From Micromonospora qiuiae (GTDB lineage Bacteria > Actinomycetota > Actinomycetes > Mycobacteriales > Micromonosporaceae), in the NCBI RefSeq assembly GCF_016863555.1, contig NZ_BOPC01000043.1, positions 20,691-84,690 of the forward strand: a stretch of DNA of 64,000 bases, read 5' to 3'. The notes under the pieces are model-generated. The model saw only the letters and a program-made list of their open reading frames with translations, did no database searches and was not told where the DNA came from. Below, piece by piece: positions 1 to 7,767 of this stretch; the first letter of the stretch is position 1; every line of letters starts with the position of its first letter. The position numbers and the translations under genes were made by a program.

Positions 1-310
1 TGAGATCCTCGGGGGCCAGCCCGAAGTACTCGCGGAGTTCGGTCATCTGCTCCTCCAGCGCCATCAGGGTGGTGCCGATCCGGTCGACCTGCTCGTCGGT
101 CAGGTCGCCGAGGTCGACCCGCCGCAGCGCCTGCCGCTCCATCAGTTGGCGCAGCAGCTCGATCACGGTGAGCACCAGGCTGGCCAGCCCGCGTTCGACC
201 GAGTCCCGGTCGACCGCGAGCCGCCGGTCCAGCTGAGTCACCCGGGGCGGCTCCCCGCCGGAATGACCGAGCGCTGCGGCCAGTTCGGCGGCCTCGTCCC
301 GCTCTGTCAT
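1..310 (-). CDS. gvpK: Gas vesicle protein GvpK, C-terminus cut by window edge
   Basis: Reads from an ATG at 310 to the left edge with no stop, giving about 103 residues. The visible part matches the GvpK family: an acidic N-terminus, then VERGLASLVLTVIELLRQLM, QALRRVDLGDLTDEQ and a helix ending REYFGLAPEDL. GvpK is an accessory protein needed for gas-vesicle formation; its exact step is not settled. The ATG overlaps the gvpJ stop as ATGA, so translation is probably coupled. It is the last visible gene of a minus-strand operon, and only a short tail should be missing. Identification is firm; what lies further downstream cannot be seen. Confidence 0.93.
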   Translation of the reverse strand, partial: MTERDEAAELAAALGHSGGEPPRVTQLDRRLAVDRDSVERGLASLVLTVIELLRQLMERQALRRVDLGDLTDEQVDRIGTTLMALEEQMTELREYFGLAPEDL

Positions 311-726
311 CCCGGCACCTGCCCCGGACCGGCCCCGGGGTCCTCCCAGGGAACGTCCAAGATCGGAGCAGCCGGCCCGCCGGCAGCCTCCGGCGGTGGA
401 ACAGCCGGCCCGCCGACAGCCTCCGGCGGTGGAACAGCCGATCCGCCGGTAGCCTCCGCGGCCGGCAAGGCCGATCCGCCGAGAGCCTCCGGTGTGGGGA
501 GGGCCGATCCGTCGACAGCGTCCGGCGCGGGTGAGGCCAAGGCGCCGACCGAGGCGACGAGTGCGCGCAGCGAGATCCGGACCAGGTCGACCTCGGCGAT
601 GGAGATGGTGATGTCTCCGCTGATCACCACGCCGGTGGCGAGCACCCGGTCGAGCAGGTCCACCAGGGCGATCGGGCGGTAGGTCAGCGGATCGTCGGCA
701 CTGTTCGGGGCGAGGGTCGTGGTCAT
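307..726 (-). CDS. gvpJ: Gas vesicle protein GvpJ (GvpA/J fold) with repeat-rich tail
   Basis: 139 aa. Residues about 20-60 carry the GvpA/J core (ALVDLLDRVLATGVVISGD, then ITISIAEVDLVRISLRAL). GvpJ is a minor, GvpA-like shell or nucleation protein. From about residue 70 the protein becomes a low-complexity tail of near-repeats such as GGSALPTPEA and GGPAVPPPEA, about ten residues each, which the compact family does not normally have. It lies between gvpL and gvpK, overlapping gvpK by four bases. The acidic beta-strand segment and accessory-end position favour GvpJ over a second GvpA. The tail may have expanded by slippage in the GC-rich repeat DNA. Confidence 0.88.
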   Translation of the reverse strand: MTTTLAPNSADDPLTYRPIALVDLLDRVLATGVVISGDITISIAEVDLVRISLRALVASVGALASPAPDAVDGSALPTPEALGGSALPAAEATGGSAVPPPEAVGGPAVPPPEAAGGPAAPILDVPWEDPGAGPGQVPG

Positions 727-754
727 GCCGGCCTCCGAACGGTGGATCGGCGGG

Positions 755-1765
755 TCAACATGCGGGCTCCCGTACGGTCAGTGCCGGGCCCGCCGGTGGT
801 TCCTCCTCGACGAAGGAGTACGCCGGCCAGGGACCGGTCAGTTCGAGCCGGATTTCGGGGTGCCGGCCGACCAGCTCCTGCACCAGCTCGGTGAAGCCGG
901 CCAACGAGTCGTCGTCGACCAGGTACGCCCCATTGAGCACCATCGCGGTCGACGCGCCGGAGAGACGGCTGTCCTGCGGTGCGTGCTGCCGGGCGGCCAC
1001 CGCCTGCCCGGTCAGCGCGGCGTGCACCGCCGCCGCGGCCTCGGCGGCGATCCGCTGCCCCTGTTCGCGGGCGGTGAGCTGGGCTCGCCGCCGTCGCAGG
1101 TAAGCCGCACCCGCCCCGGCTGGTGCGGCGCGGCCGCCGACGGAAGGCGCCCCGGAGCCCGCCCGGGCCGAGCCCGCGCCCGCCCGCGAGGCTGGCGAGG
1201 CCCCCGAGGCCGGTGCCGCCGCCGAGGCCGGTGCCGCCGCCGAGGCAGGCGAGGCCGCGGATGCCGGCGAGGGCGCTGAGGCCGCGGACGCCGGCGAGGG
1301 CTCGGTGCGGGGCAGGGCACCGGGCACGGCGTACCCCTTGACGCCCCACTCCCGGCGGCCGGTGAGCCGGTCGAGGGCGGCGACCAGCTCGGCGCGGCGG
1401 GCGGCGAGTTGCGCGGCCACCCGGGCATCGTCGTGGTGCACGGTGGCCAGCCGGGCCGGCACCACCGCGCCACTGGCACGCGCCAGCGCGTCGACCACCC
1501 CGTGGTGCGTCCGCGCTGCCCGCTCCAGCCAGGTCAGATCCTCCAGGTTGCGCCGCAGCGCCTCCTCGCCGTATTCGACCAGCGGTGCGTCGCTGACCAC
1601 GGCCACCAGGTCCGCGGACCGGACCGCGCGCACCGGTGCGCCGGTCATCCCGGGGATGGCGGTCAGTACGGCTGGGGCGGCGTCCCGGGTCACTCCGTGC
1701 AGCCAGACCGCCATGCCGGAGCCGGCGCGGTCCTCGTCGGTGGCAAGTTCAGCTCTCGTACTCAT
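755..1765 (-). CDS. gvpL: Gas vesicle protein GvpL/GvpF family
   Basis: 336 aa from an ATG at 1765 lying inside the 3' end of the upstream gvpS-like gene (17-base overlap). The N-terminus has GvpL/F features (AVWLHGVTRDAAPAVLTA, LVAVVSDAPLVEYGEEAL, ARTHHGVVDALARASGAVVP); the C-terminal part has AYLVDDDSLAGF and a closing strand GPWPAYSFVEE. These proteins contact GvpA and probably act in assembly. Between the halves (residues about 155-215) is an Ala/Ser/Pro/Gly insert with repeated PASAA units, unusual for the family. A second member, gvpF, is at 2879-3634. The symbol rests on operon order; sequence alone only supports GvpL/F. Confidence 0.88.
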   Translation of the reverse strand: MSTRAELATDEDRAGSGMAVWLHGVTRDAAPAVLTAIPGMTGAPVRAVRSADLVAVVSDAPLVEYGEEALRRNLEDLTWLERAARTHHGVVDALARASGAVVPARLATVHHDDARVAAQLAARRAELVAALDRLTGRREWGVKGYAVPGALPRTEPSPASAASAPSPASAASPASAAAPASAAAPASGASPASRAGAGSARAGSGAPSVGGRAAPAGAGAAYLRRRRAQLTAREQGQRIAAEAAAAVHAALTGQAVAARQHAPQDSRLSGASTAMVLNGAYLVDDDSLAGFTELVQELVGRHPEIRLELTGPWPAYSFVEEEPPAGPALTVREPAC

Positions 1766-2138
1766 CCCACTCCTCCTCCCTGCCGCTGCCTCGGGCCCGC
1801 TCCAGCCGGGCCACCCGGGGGCGTCGTTCCGCCTCCACCTCTTCCGGGTCGCGTGGGCCCGGTTCGATCGGCGGGCGCGCCCGGGAGCTGAGCCAGGGAT
1901 CGTGCTCCCACCAGTCGATGCCGATCTGCCGCGCGGTGTCGACCGAGGCGATGACCAACCGCAGCTTCAGCGTGAGCAGCTCGATATCGAGCAGGCTGAC
2001 CCGGATGTCCCCGGCGATCACGACGCCTCGGTCCAGCACCCGTTCCAGGATGTCGCCGAGGTTGGCCGGCTCGTGCCCGGCGGGCAGGACCTGGCCGGAG
2101 TTCTGCACCACTGACGGTGGCCGTGCGCCGCTGGTCAA
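1749..2138 (-). CDS. GvpA/J-fold gas vesicle protein, GvpS-like
   Basis: 129 aa. Residues about 26-68 hold the GvpA-type core (LGDILERVLDRGVVIAGDIR, then SLLDIELLTLKLRLVIASVD). A charged C-terminal tail rich in Arg and Glu follows (residues about 75-129). It is the third GvpA-fold gene of the operon after gvpA and gvpJ. In streptomycete clusters the corresponding third copy is called GvpS, so that is the likeliest name. The start is a TTG at 2138, six bases after a GAGGTGG ribosome-binding site and just after the gvpO stop. It probably supplies a minor shell component; no function can be read from sequence beyond the fold. Confidence 0.82.
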   Translation of the reverse strand: MTSGARPPSVVQNSGQVLPAGHEPANLGDILERVLDRGVVIAGDIRVSLLDIELLTLKLRLVIASVDTARQIGIDWWEHDPWLSSRARPPIEPGPRDPEEVEAERRPRVARLERARGSGREEEWDEYES

Positions 2139-2139
2139 C

Positions 2140-2460
2140 TCAACCCACCTCGCCCTTTCCGCGCTGGTAGCGCCGCACCCGCCGGTAGCCCAGCAGGCCG
2201 CCCTCGACGTCCAACTCCGCCTCGTACAGCCCGAGCAGGTCGGTGGAGGCAGGGATCCGTCGGTCCTCGATCACCTCAACGCCGACCAGCCAGCCGTCCT
2301 CGGTGGCCTCCAGGGAGGTGGTGCCCACCGGCTCCCGACCGGTCAGCTCGACGATCTGCCGCATGCCCTCCCGGGCCGCCTCGACCGCGGAAACCGGTTC
2401 GACGTGCTCCTCCTCGGGTTCACGGCTGCCGGCCCGGCCGCCGTCGCTGCGAATCGCCAT
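2140..2460 (-). CDS. gvpO: Gas vesicle protein GvpO
   Basis: 106 aa from ATG 2460, preceded by a strong GAGGGGGGTG ribosome-binding site. A longer frame reaches 2640, but it crosses the gvpG tail repeats in another frame and is rejected. The acidic N-terminus is followed by the GvpO core: AAREGMRQIVELTGREPVG, DGWLVGVEVIEDRRIPASTD and LLGLYEAELDVEGGLLGYRR. GvpO is required for vesicle formation in several organisms, and a regulatory role has been proposed in haloarchaea. Its first 41 bases overlap the 3' end of gvpG, so expression is likely coupled. Length and motifs are typical; identification is strong. Confidence 0.92.
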   Translation of the reverse strand: MAIRSDGGRAGSREPEEEHVEPVSAVEAAREGMRQIVELTGREPVGTTSLEATEDGWLVGVEVIEDRRIPASTDLLGLYEAELDVEGGLLGYRRVRRYQRGKGEVG

Positions 2461-2875
2461 CCCGTTCACCCCCCTCACTCCGGTTACGCGGCGTGCCGCA
2501 ATCGGCGGAGCGCGAGCCCGTTGCACGCCTGCGCCCGGTCGCCCGGGTGCCGGCCGCGCGGCCGGCACCCCCGACCACCGAACCGCCAGCACCCCCGAGC
2601 GCCGAACCGCCAGCACCCCCGACCACCGAACCGCCGGCACCCGCGTCCGCCGAATGCGTCGTCAGTCGGTCCAGCACCTCCTGCTGCCTGCGGTCCCGTT
2701 CCTCAGCGGTGATCTCACCCGCGGCCTCCGCGGCGTCCAACTCCTCCAGTTCGCGTCGCACGCCGACCGGGCTGTACTGCTGCGACTCCGCCTCTCGGGC
2801 GATCACCTTGACCACCGCGGTCAGCCCACGCACCGGTGCGTACGGCAGGGTGAGCAGCGCCCAGAGAATGTCCAC
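2420..2875 (-). CDS. gvpG: Gas vesicle protein GvpG with extended repeat tail
   Basis: 151 aa from a GTG at 2875, six bases after a GGTGGGG site and just downstream of gvpF. Residues 1-75 are a clear GvpG: MDILWALLTLPYAPVRGLTA, then a helical charged segment EELDAAEAAGEITAEERDRR. GvpG is normally about 80-100 residues; here about 75 more follow, starting with glycine repeats (GGSVVGGAGGSALGGAGG) and ending in a basic stretch translated partly from the gvpO start region. The tail corresponds to tandem DNA repeats at about 2565-2640 and is probably dispensable. GvpG belongs to the accessory set with GvpF/L. Confidence 0.9.
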   Translation of the reverse strand: MDILWALLTLPYAPVRGLTAVVKVIAREAESQQYSPVGVRRELEELDAAEAAGEITAEERDRRQQEVLDRLTTHSADAGAGGSVVGGAGGSALGGAGGSVVGGAGRAAGTRATGRRRATGSRSADCGTPRNRSEGGERDGDSQRRRPGRQP

Positions 2876-2878
2876 GGG

Positions 2879-3634
2879 TCACCCCACCAGCTCATGCGCG
2901 TCGGCGAAGTCGTACGGCGCCAGCGGCCCGAGCAACCGGGCACGGATCAGGTCCCGGCGCTGTTCGGCGTACTCCTCGGCTGCCGCGATGAACTCCTCGG
3001 CCCGTTCGGTGTCGACCAGGAAGACGGCGTACCCCGCGTCCATCTCGTTACTCGGCGCTCGGGGCGCCGATGCCACGGCCAGCGGGCCGAGGGCTTCGAG
3101 CAGTCGGGTGGTCTCCGCCTCCCGGCTCAGTTCCACCGCCTGGCTGATCAGCTCGCCCAGCCGGATCCGCTGCTCTCGGGTGACCTCCTCCGGCTGGCCG
3201 CGTACCTGCTCGGCGAGATCGGCGGCGGCCGGATTGTCGGCCAGCACCGCCGCGACGAACTCCCCCTCGCGGTAGCGCCCGTGCAGCGCGTACTGGACTC
3301 GTCCCTCGAGTTCGTCCAGCGCGGCGGCGAACCGGTCCTGGTGCGTCGCCAGCAGGTCGGTGACCCCGTCCGGGCCGTCCAGCGCCGTGCCGAACCGCAC
3401 CGGCAACACCGGGGCCACCGCCGCCGTCCCGTCCAGCAGTTCCTGGTACGCGCGCAGGTCCGCCGGCCGGCCGAGCGGCGTGTCCAGTGGTATTTCGCTC
3501 ACCAGGGCGGCCAGCCTGCCCTGCCGGATCAGCGTCACCTCGGCGGGCGGGTCACCGACACCGGACGCGTTCTCGGTCGGCTCCACGTCCGACGGCACGA
3601 TCCCGTAGACGAACAATGCTGTCTCCTCCGCCAT
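2879..3634 (-). CDS. gvpF: Gas vesicle protein GvpF
   Basis: 251 aa from ATG 3634, one base beyond the gvpA stop. The N-terminal strand ETALFVYGIVPSDVEPTENA, the segment RLAALVSEIPLDTPLGRPAD, the helix pair around PVLPVRFGTALDG and the C-terminal GPLAPYDFADAHEL are typical GvpF/GvpL features. GvpF binds GvpA and is needed at an early assembly step. A frame extension to 3697 is possible, but it overlaps gvpA and has no ribosome-binding site. Unlike gvpL, this copy lacks a low-complexity insert and has the usual family length. It is called GvpF because it directly follows gvpA, as in other actinobacterial clusters. Confidence 0.93.
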   Translation of the reverse strand: MAEETALFVYGIVPSDVEPTENASGVGDPPAEVTLIRQGRLAALVSEIPLDTPLGRPADLRAYQELLDGTAAVAPVLPVRFGTALDGPDGVTDLLATHQDRFAAALDELEGRVQYALHGRYREGEFVAAVLADNPAAADLAEQVRGQPEEVTREQRIRLGELISQAVELSREAETTRLLEALGPLAVASAPRAPSNEMDAGYAVFLVDTERAEEFIAAAEEYAEQRRDLIRARLLGPLAPYDFADAHELVG

Positions 3635-3635
3635 C

Positions 3636-4055
3636 TCAGTCCTCCCGCTCCCGGCGGCGCTGGCGCACGCGCTTATCGCCCCCGTCGTCGTCACCACCGC
3701 TGACGGCCTCCTTCACCGCGCCTCCGATGGCACCGACGGTCTTGCCGAGGCCGGCCGCCGTGCTACCGGCACCCGATGCCCCCTCGACCATGTCCGGCAG
3801 GCCCTTCTGCTTCTTCGGGATGATGTCGAGCCGGTCCACCGTCTCGGCGAAGCGCAGGTACGTCTCGACGCTGGCGATGACCACCCGCGCGTTGATCTCC
3901 AACAGCTGGATGCCGACCACTGCGACCGACACCTGCGCATCGATCACCACGCCCTTGTCGAGCACGGTCTCCACCACATCGGCGAGGCTGGTTCCCGAGC
4001 CCTGCTGTTGCAGGGCACCGCCCGAGCCGCCACCACTGGTCGTCGCGATCGTCAC
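3636..4055 (-). CDS. gvpA: Major gas vesicle structural protein GvpA
   Basis: 139 aa. Residues about 23-68 carry the highly conserved shell sequence (SLADVVETVLDKGVVIDAQV, SVAVVGIQLLEINARVVIAS, VETYLRFAE), the best match to GvpA among the three paralogues here. GvpA forms the ribbed, gas-permeable wall. The Gly/Gln-rich N-terminus and the charged C-terminal extension (about 60 residues, ending in an Arg-rich stretch) make it longer than the classical 70-residue protein, as is common in actinobacteria. The GTG start at 4055 overlaps the upstream SRPBCC gene as GTGA. Being mid-operon rather than promoter-proximal is notable for a protein needed in large amount. Confidence 0.93.
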   Translation of the reverse strand: MTIATTSGGGSGGALQQQGSGTSLADVVETVLDKGVVIDAQVSVAVVGIQLLEINARVVIASVETYLRFAETVDRLDIIPKKQKGLPDMVEGASGAGSTAAGLGKTVGAIGGAVKEAVSGGDDDGGDKRVRQRRRERED

Positions 4056-5116
4056 TGGTCCTCCTCCTCTCGCTGGCGGCGGGCCACTGGTCGACGGGAC
4101 GTGCCGGCAGCCCGGCGAGGGCGTGACTCGGCAGGGCGTGACTCCTCGGCAGGACGCGGGCGGCGAGCCCGTTCGGAGGTGCGCCGGCGCGGCGACGCCT
4201 GCTTCTCCGGCTCCTCGCGCTCCTCGTGCCCGTCCTGCTCCTCGCGCTGGCCCTGCTCCTCGCGCTGGCCCTGCTCCTCGCGCAGGGCGGTCTCGTGGTC
4301 CCGGACCACCTGCGAATCCTTGATCTCGCCCCGCCAGCCCGTCACCGAATCCCGGTCGAGCACGGTCTGGGTCATCACGTGCCGGACGAAGTGCTTCAGC
4401 TCCAGCCTGACCCGCCGCCCCTGGGCTCGCCAGATGTTCCCGGTCCGCTCGAACAGCCCCTGCGGGTGGTACTCCAGGACCACCAGGATGCGGGTCAGGT
4501 CGGGACTGAGCTCGTGGAAGCTGACGGTGCCGTCGACCCTGCCCTTCTCCCCCTTGGACCGCCAGTGGATCAGCTTGTCCGGGACCTGCCGGACGACGGT
4601 GGACTCCCAGGTCCGGTGCGACCAGAGGATCTGGGCCTTCCAGGTCAGCTTCTCGTCCGACTCGGTCTCGGCGGTCTCGACCTTCTTCATGAATCCCGGG
4701 AAGTCACCGAACTGCGTCCACTGGTTGTACGCGACCCGGGCCGGCACGCCGACCTCGATCGCCTCGACGATGTTGGTGACCTTCAGCTTCTTACCGCCGC
4801 CACCCTTGCCGCCCTTCCCGCCGACGGCCGCCATCAACTTCTCCTTACCGCCGGCCATCCCGGCCCGCAACAACGCCTTCATCGGGGAGCCGCCCTCGGC
4901 CAGCTTCTGGGCACCGGTGGCGGCGGCCACCAGGCCGGGGCCGCCGCCCTGGCGCGCGTACTCCCCGAGCCGATCGGTGGCGCCGGTGAGCTGCTCGCTC
5001 ATCACCTGGACGGCGCGTTCCCCGAGTGCCGTCATCAGGTCGCGCACGTCCGCGCCGAGCTGGTCGCGGGCCTTCGTGATCAGGTCGCCCCTGCTGTCAC
5101 CACTGGTCATCGCCAT
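4052..5116 (-). CDS. SRPBCC (START-like) protein of the gas vesicle operon
   Basis: 354 aa from ATG 5116, which overlaps the upstream stop as TGATG; an in-frame ATG at 5110 is an alternative. Residues about 105-250 form an SRPBCC/polyketide-cyclase-like domain (IEVGVPARVAYNQWTQFGDF, PGFMKKVE, DKLIHWRSKGEKGRVDGTVS, TRILVVLEYHPQGLFERTG). Residues 1-100 are helical and Gly/Lys-rich. The C-terminal 80 residues are highly charged, with REEQGQ repeated and a basic end. SRPBCC proteins are regular members of actinobacterial gas-vesicle clusters, possibly the gene called gvpZ in Streptomyces (from memory). The ligand is unknown. The hydrophobic-cavity fold suggests a chaperone-like or lipid-binding role, which is inference. 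Confidence 0.8.
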   Translation of the reverse strand: MAMTSGDSRGDLITKARDQLGADVRDLMTALGERAVQVMSEQLTGATDRLGEYARQGGGPGLVAAATGAQKLAEGGSPMKALLRAGMAGGKEKLMAAVGGKGGKGGGGKKLKVTNIVEAIEVGVPARVAYNQWTQFGDFPGFMKKVETAETESDEKLTWKAQILWSHRTWESTVVRQVPDKLIHWRSKGEKGRVDGTVSFHELSPDLTRILVVLEYHPQGLFERTGNIWRAQGRRVRLELKHFVRHVMTQTVLDRDSVTGWRGEIKDSQVVRDHETALREEQGQREEQGQREEQDGHEEREEPEKQASPRRRTSERARRPRPAEESRPAESRPRRAAGTSRRPVARRQREEEDQ

Positions 5117-5697
5117 CACCGCTTCCGCCGCCGGGGCTTGCCGCCGGTGCCAGCGGTATCCGGCTGCTCCGCCTCGGCGTCCTGGTCGGCCTCCTCGTCC
5201 TTCGACGCCTCCGCGTCCTGATCGACGACGTACCCGTCGTCGTCCGGACCAGCCGCGTCCTCGTACTCCGGCTCGTCCGGACCGGCGACGCCCTCGTAAT
5301 CCGATTCGTCCGGACCGGCGACGCCCTCGTGCTCCGGTTCGTCCGGACCGGCGACGCCCTCGTGCTCCGGTTCGTCTCTGCCGGCACCACCGCGGCGGCG
5401 TAGCGCATCCGCCGACCCGCGCAGCCTTCCGCTGAGCGCGTCGATACCGCTGCCGGCCGCGGCCGTCGCGGCCGCCCGGCCCGCCGAGGCGAGCGGCTTA
5501 CCAAACTGTCCGAGGGTGCTCAGCTGCGGCGAGGCACGCAGCAGATCACCACCCCATTTCGTCAACCCGCCCGGGTCCCGGCTCGCGCGACCGAGGGCCA
5601 CCGCGGCGGCGAGGGTCAACGCGGTACGCAGTTTGCGCCGGCGACCGACCAGGTATCCGACCCCCACGGCGGTCGCGATCCGTGCTCCGCTGTTCAT
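5116..5697 (-). CDS. Gas vesicle operon protein of unknown function, acidic repeat tail
   Basis: 193 aa, first gene of the operon, with a GAAGGAG ribosome-binding site seven bases before ATG 5697. Residues 8-40 are a short hydrophobic/basic segment (VGVGYLVGRRRKLRTALTLA, AAVALGR) that could be one weak membrane helix. From residue 105 to 160 there are about four copies of a 12-residue acidic unit (DEPEHEGVAGP and variants), then an acidic stretch and a basic end GKPRRRKR. I do not recognise the family; position suggests a GvpY-like accessory protein. The unit corresponds to 36-bp tandem DNA repeats at about 5246-5390. The 275 bases upstream, to the acetyltransferase stop at 5973, must hold the operon promoter, but no convincing sigma consensus was found. 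Confidence 0.7.
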   Translation of the reverse strand: MNSGARIATAVGVGYLVGRRRKLRTALTLAAAVALGRASRDPGGLTKWGGDLLRASPQLSTLGQFGKPLASAGRAAATAAAGSGIDALSGRLRGSADALRRRGGAGRDEPEHEGVAGPDEPEHEGVAGPDESDYEGVAGPDEPEYEDAAGPDDDGYVVDQDAEASKDEEADQDAEAEQPDTAGTGGKPRRRKR

Positions 5698-5972
5698 CAG
5701 TTCTCCTTCGCTCCCCGGCGCGGAGACACCTGACCGACAGCGACCGAAATGGCGGTCACCGGGGACTGACGCATACGGGCCGCAATCAGGTGTCCCATGT
5801 TCGCGGACCCGGCGGGCAGTACCCGGCCCCCTGTTGCCAAAACGTTTACCGCAGCGCCCCAGGTGTGATAAACCCGAAGATCGAACACGCGGGCAGGAAG
5901 CGGGAGGATGCGGACAAAAGACGGCTACAAGCTGGGATAACGATGGAATCGATATATGGCAGAGGACGGATT

Positions 5973-6482
5973 TCAGCGCGCTGGAGGCGGGGTGTCCAGG
6001 CTAATTTCGGCGAGCACTCTACCGTCGTCCTCACGCAATTTGGCGCCACATTTCAGGAGTACGGAAATGGCGCCGCGGTTACCCCGAGTCGTCTCGGCCA
6101 CGACGCGCTGCATTCCGGCGGCCGCCGCGTAGTCGAGCAACCTCCGCAGCGCCGCCGGGCCGAGCCCTTGCCCACGAGCGGACCGGCCGAGCCAGAGGCC
6201 GGTCTCCACCGTGCCCGGTTCCCGGCTGCGGGTCATCCGGATCATTCCGACCACCTCGCCCGCGGCCACGATGACGTACATCTGCGTACGCTCCGGGCCG
6301 TCGAGGCCGCCGAAGCTCGCCCGGTGAAACTGCCGGAACGCCTCCCGCCGGGCGTGTGACCACCCAGCCGGCGCCGCCACCGGCGGCATCACATCCGCCG
6401 GTTCCGCCTCAGCTACCGCTACGGAGAGCAACGGTTCGAGATTCTGCTCGTCCACCGGCTCCAACCGGACCGTACCCGCCAC
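5973..6482 (-). CDS. GNAT-family N-acetyltransferase
   Basis: 169 aa from a GTG at 6482 behind a GGAAG site. The GNAT fold is clear: strand MYVIVAAGEVVGMIRMTRSR, the strand-4 region VETGLWLGRSARGQGLGPAA (acetyl-CoA loop of R/Q-x-x-G-x-G type, here RGQGLG), a helix ALRRLLDYAAAAGMQRVVAE and NRGAISVLLKCGAKLRED, the usual asparagine segment near the C-terminus. Substrate is unknown; RimJ/RimL-like small-molecule or N-terminal acetylation would both fit. It runs in the same direction as the gas-vesicle operon and ends 275 bases upstream of it, but nothing ties it to that function. Confidence 0.87.
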   Translation of the reverse strand: MAGTVRLEPVDEQNLEPLLSVAVAEAEPADVMPPVAAPAGWSHARREAFRQFHRASFGGLDGPERTQMYVIVAAGEVVGMIRMTRSREPGTVETGLWLGRSARGQGLGPAALRRLLDYAAAAGMQRVVAETTRGNRGAISVLLKCGAKLREDDGRVLAEISLDTPPPAR

Positions 6483-6586
6483 ATGCCGCAGTCTTCCGCG
6501 CTACACAGCGGGCGTCCACCCGGTTTGCGACCACCGGAACCTCTGGCCAACGCCGACGGACCGGTCGGACCACCGAGCGCCCTTAC

Positions 6587-7558
6587 TCACGCTCCGCTGT
6601 CGTCCGGCCGGGTGAACTCGCAGTAGACGACCGAGGCGTCGTCGGCCCGTTTGTGGCGGCGGAGTCGCTCGGGGTGGTCCCGCTCAGCGGCCCGCACCCG
6701 GTCGATCAGCCCGCCCGGGCCCTCGGCGGTCACCACGTCGAGCAGGCCGGCCCAGTCGAACAACCCGAACTCCTCGACGGCGGCGGAAGCTCCGTCGGTA
6801 AGCAGCACCGCGCGGCGCAGCGCATCCGGCCCGTGCCGGGGAAGGGTGCCGACCACCGCGTGGTAGGCCGCGTCCGGGTCGGCGGCGGCGACCCAGTAGC
6901 CGTGCGTTCGGTTCATCCACTTCCGCTGTACGCCGACGGCGTACCGGAACCGGGTGGCCCGGTCGGTGGATTCCGGCAGCTCGGCGGCGATGCCACCCAG
7001 GCTCTCCGCCGAGGCCGCCAACCGGTCGTCGACGACCACGTCGACCCGGCCGCCGGTGTCGAGCACCAGCGGGCTGTCGCAGAGCACCAGGTAGTCGACC
7101 TGGTCTCCACCGTCGCGCAGCAGGCAGACGGTGCTCGACAGGGTGCCGGGATGGTCAAGGTCACACTGCCCGCCGTGGTCGGCCCGCACCGCGAGGATCG
7201 CTGCGGCCAGGTTGCTCACCAGCGTCGCCGCCGGGCGCGCCGCCTCGGCCAGGCTCAGCCGCGCGGCGAGGTGCCGGACGTACCACTGCGGCCCGTGTAC
7301 GCAGCCGGTGTCGAAACCCTCCGGTACGGTTGCCCCGTCCAGCGCCCCGACCAGCGGGCCGCATCGGAACACCAGATCCTCGTTGACCGTCCGTCCAGGT
7401 GGCGGGGCGGAGGCGGAGTCTACCCGCATGGTCGGCGCTGCGCCGACGGCCGCGCCCCGCCGGCGCTCGGCGGAGGCCGCCTCGGGCGGCCCCGGGCCGC
7501 CCGCCCGGTACGTCTGCTGCGCCACCCACTTCGGTCCCGCTGGGCCGCCTCCGGTCAT
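6587..7558 (-). CDS. PP2C-like (protein phosphatase 2C domain) protein
   Basis: 323 aa from ATG 7558, which has a GGAGGTGG ribosome-binding site; the longer frame to 7603 lacks one. After a Gly/Pro-rich N-terminus, residues about 58-320 look PP2C-like: NEDLVFRCGPLVGALDGAT resembles the family's first metal-binding block (Asp-Gly turn), DYLVLCDSPLVLDTGG the central strands, ALRRAVLLTDGASAAVEEFG the late block, and RADDASVVYCEF the final DD motif. Metal-dependent Ser/Thr phosphatase activity is therefore plausible, but several canonical residues are altered, so it may be a divergent or inactive member. It is single-gene; the next gene upstream begins after a 210-base repeat-rich gap. Confidence 0.65.
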   Translation of the reverse strand: MTGGGPAGPKWVAQQTYRAGGPGPPEAASAERRRGAAVGAAPTMRVDSASAPPPGRTVNEDLVFRCGPLVGALDGATVPEGFDTGCVHGPQWYVRHLAARLSLAEAARPAATLVSNLAAAILAVRADHGGQCDLDHPGTLSSTVCLLRDGGDQVDYLVLCDSPLVLDTGGRVDVVVDDRLAASAESLGGIAAELPESTDRATRFRYAVGVQRKWMNRTHGYWVAAADPDAAYHAVVGTLPRHGPDALRRAVLLTDGASAAVEEFGLFDWAGLLDVVTAEGPGGLIDRVRAAERDHPERLRRHKRADDASVVYCEFTRPDDSGA

Positions 7559-7614
7559 CGCCGCCACCTCCGCGCCCCGGCTACCCGCCGGGCGACCCGG
7601 CATGCGCCCGGCAC

Positions 7615-7767
7615 CAACCGGCCCCCCGGCTCAAGCGGCACCGACCGCGCACCCGGCCCGGCGGCGATCGCACCCGGCCCGGCACCGACCGCGCACCCGG
7701 CCCGGCGGGGACCATTGTGCCCGACCTCAGCGGGGATTTGTGCCTGAGCGGGGATTTGTGCCTGACC
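7615..7767. repeat. Short direct repeats between PP2C-like and DUF3263 genes
   Basis: Two kinds of direct repeat fill this gap. One is a unit reading GACCGCGCACCCGGCCCGGC, seen twice with a diverged copy between. The other is GCGGGGATTTGTGCCTGA, twice in tandem near 7730-7770, touching the stop of the DUF3263 gene. No ORF with ribosome-binding site is evident. The stretch is probably intergenic slippage DNA; no function can be read. Confidence 0.6.

Noticed and set aside
5844..5875. Sigma-B-type promoter (GGTTT ... GGTAA) upstream of the gas-vesicle operon
   Set aside because: Both boxes are only partial matches and the 19-base spacing is longer than the usual 14-16.
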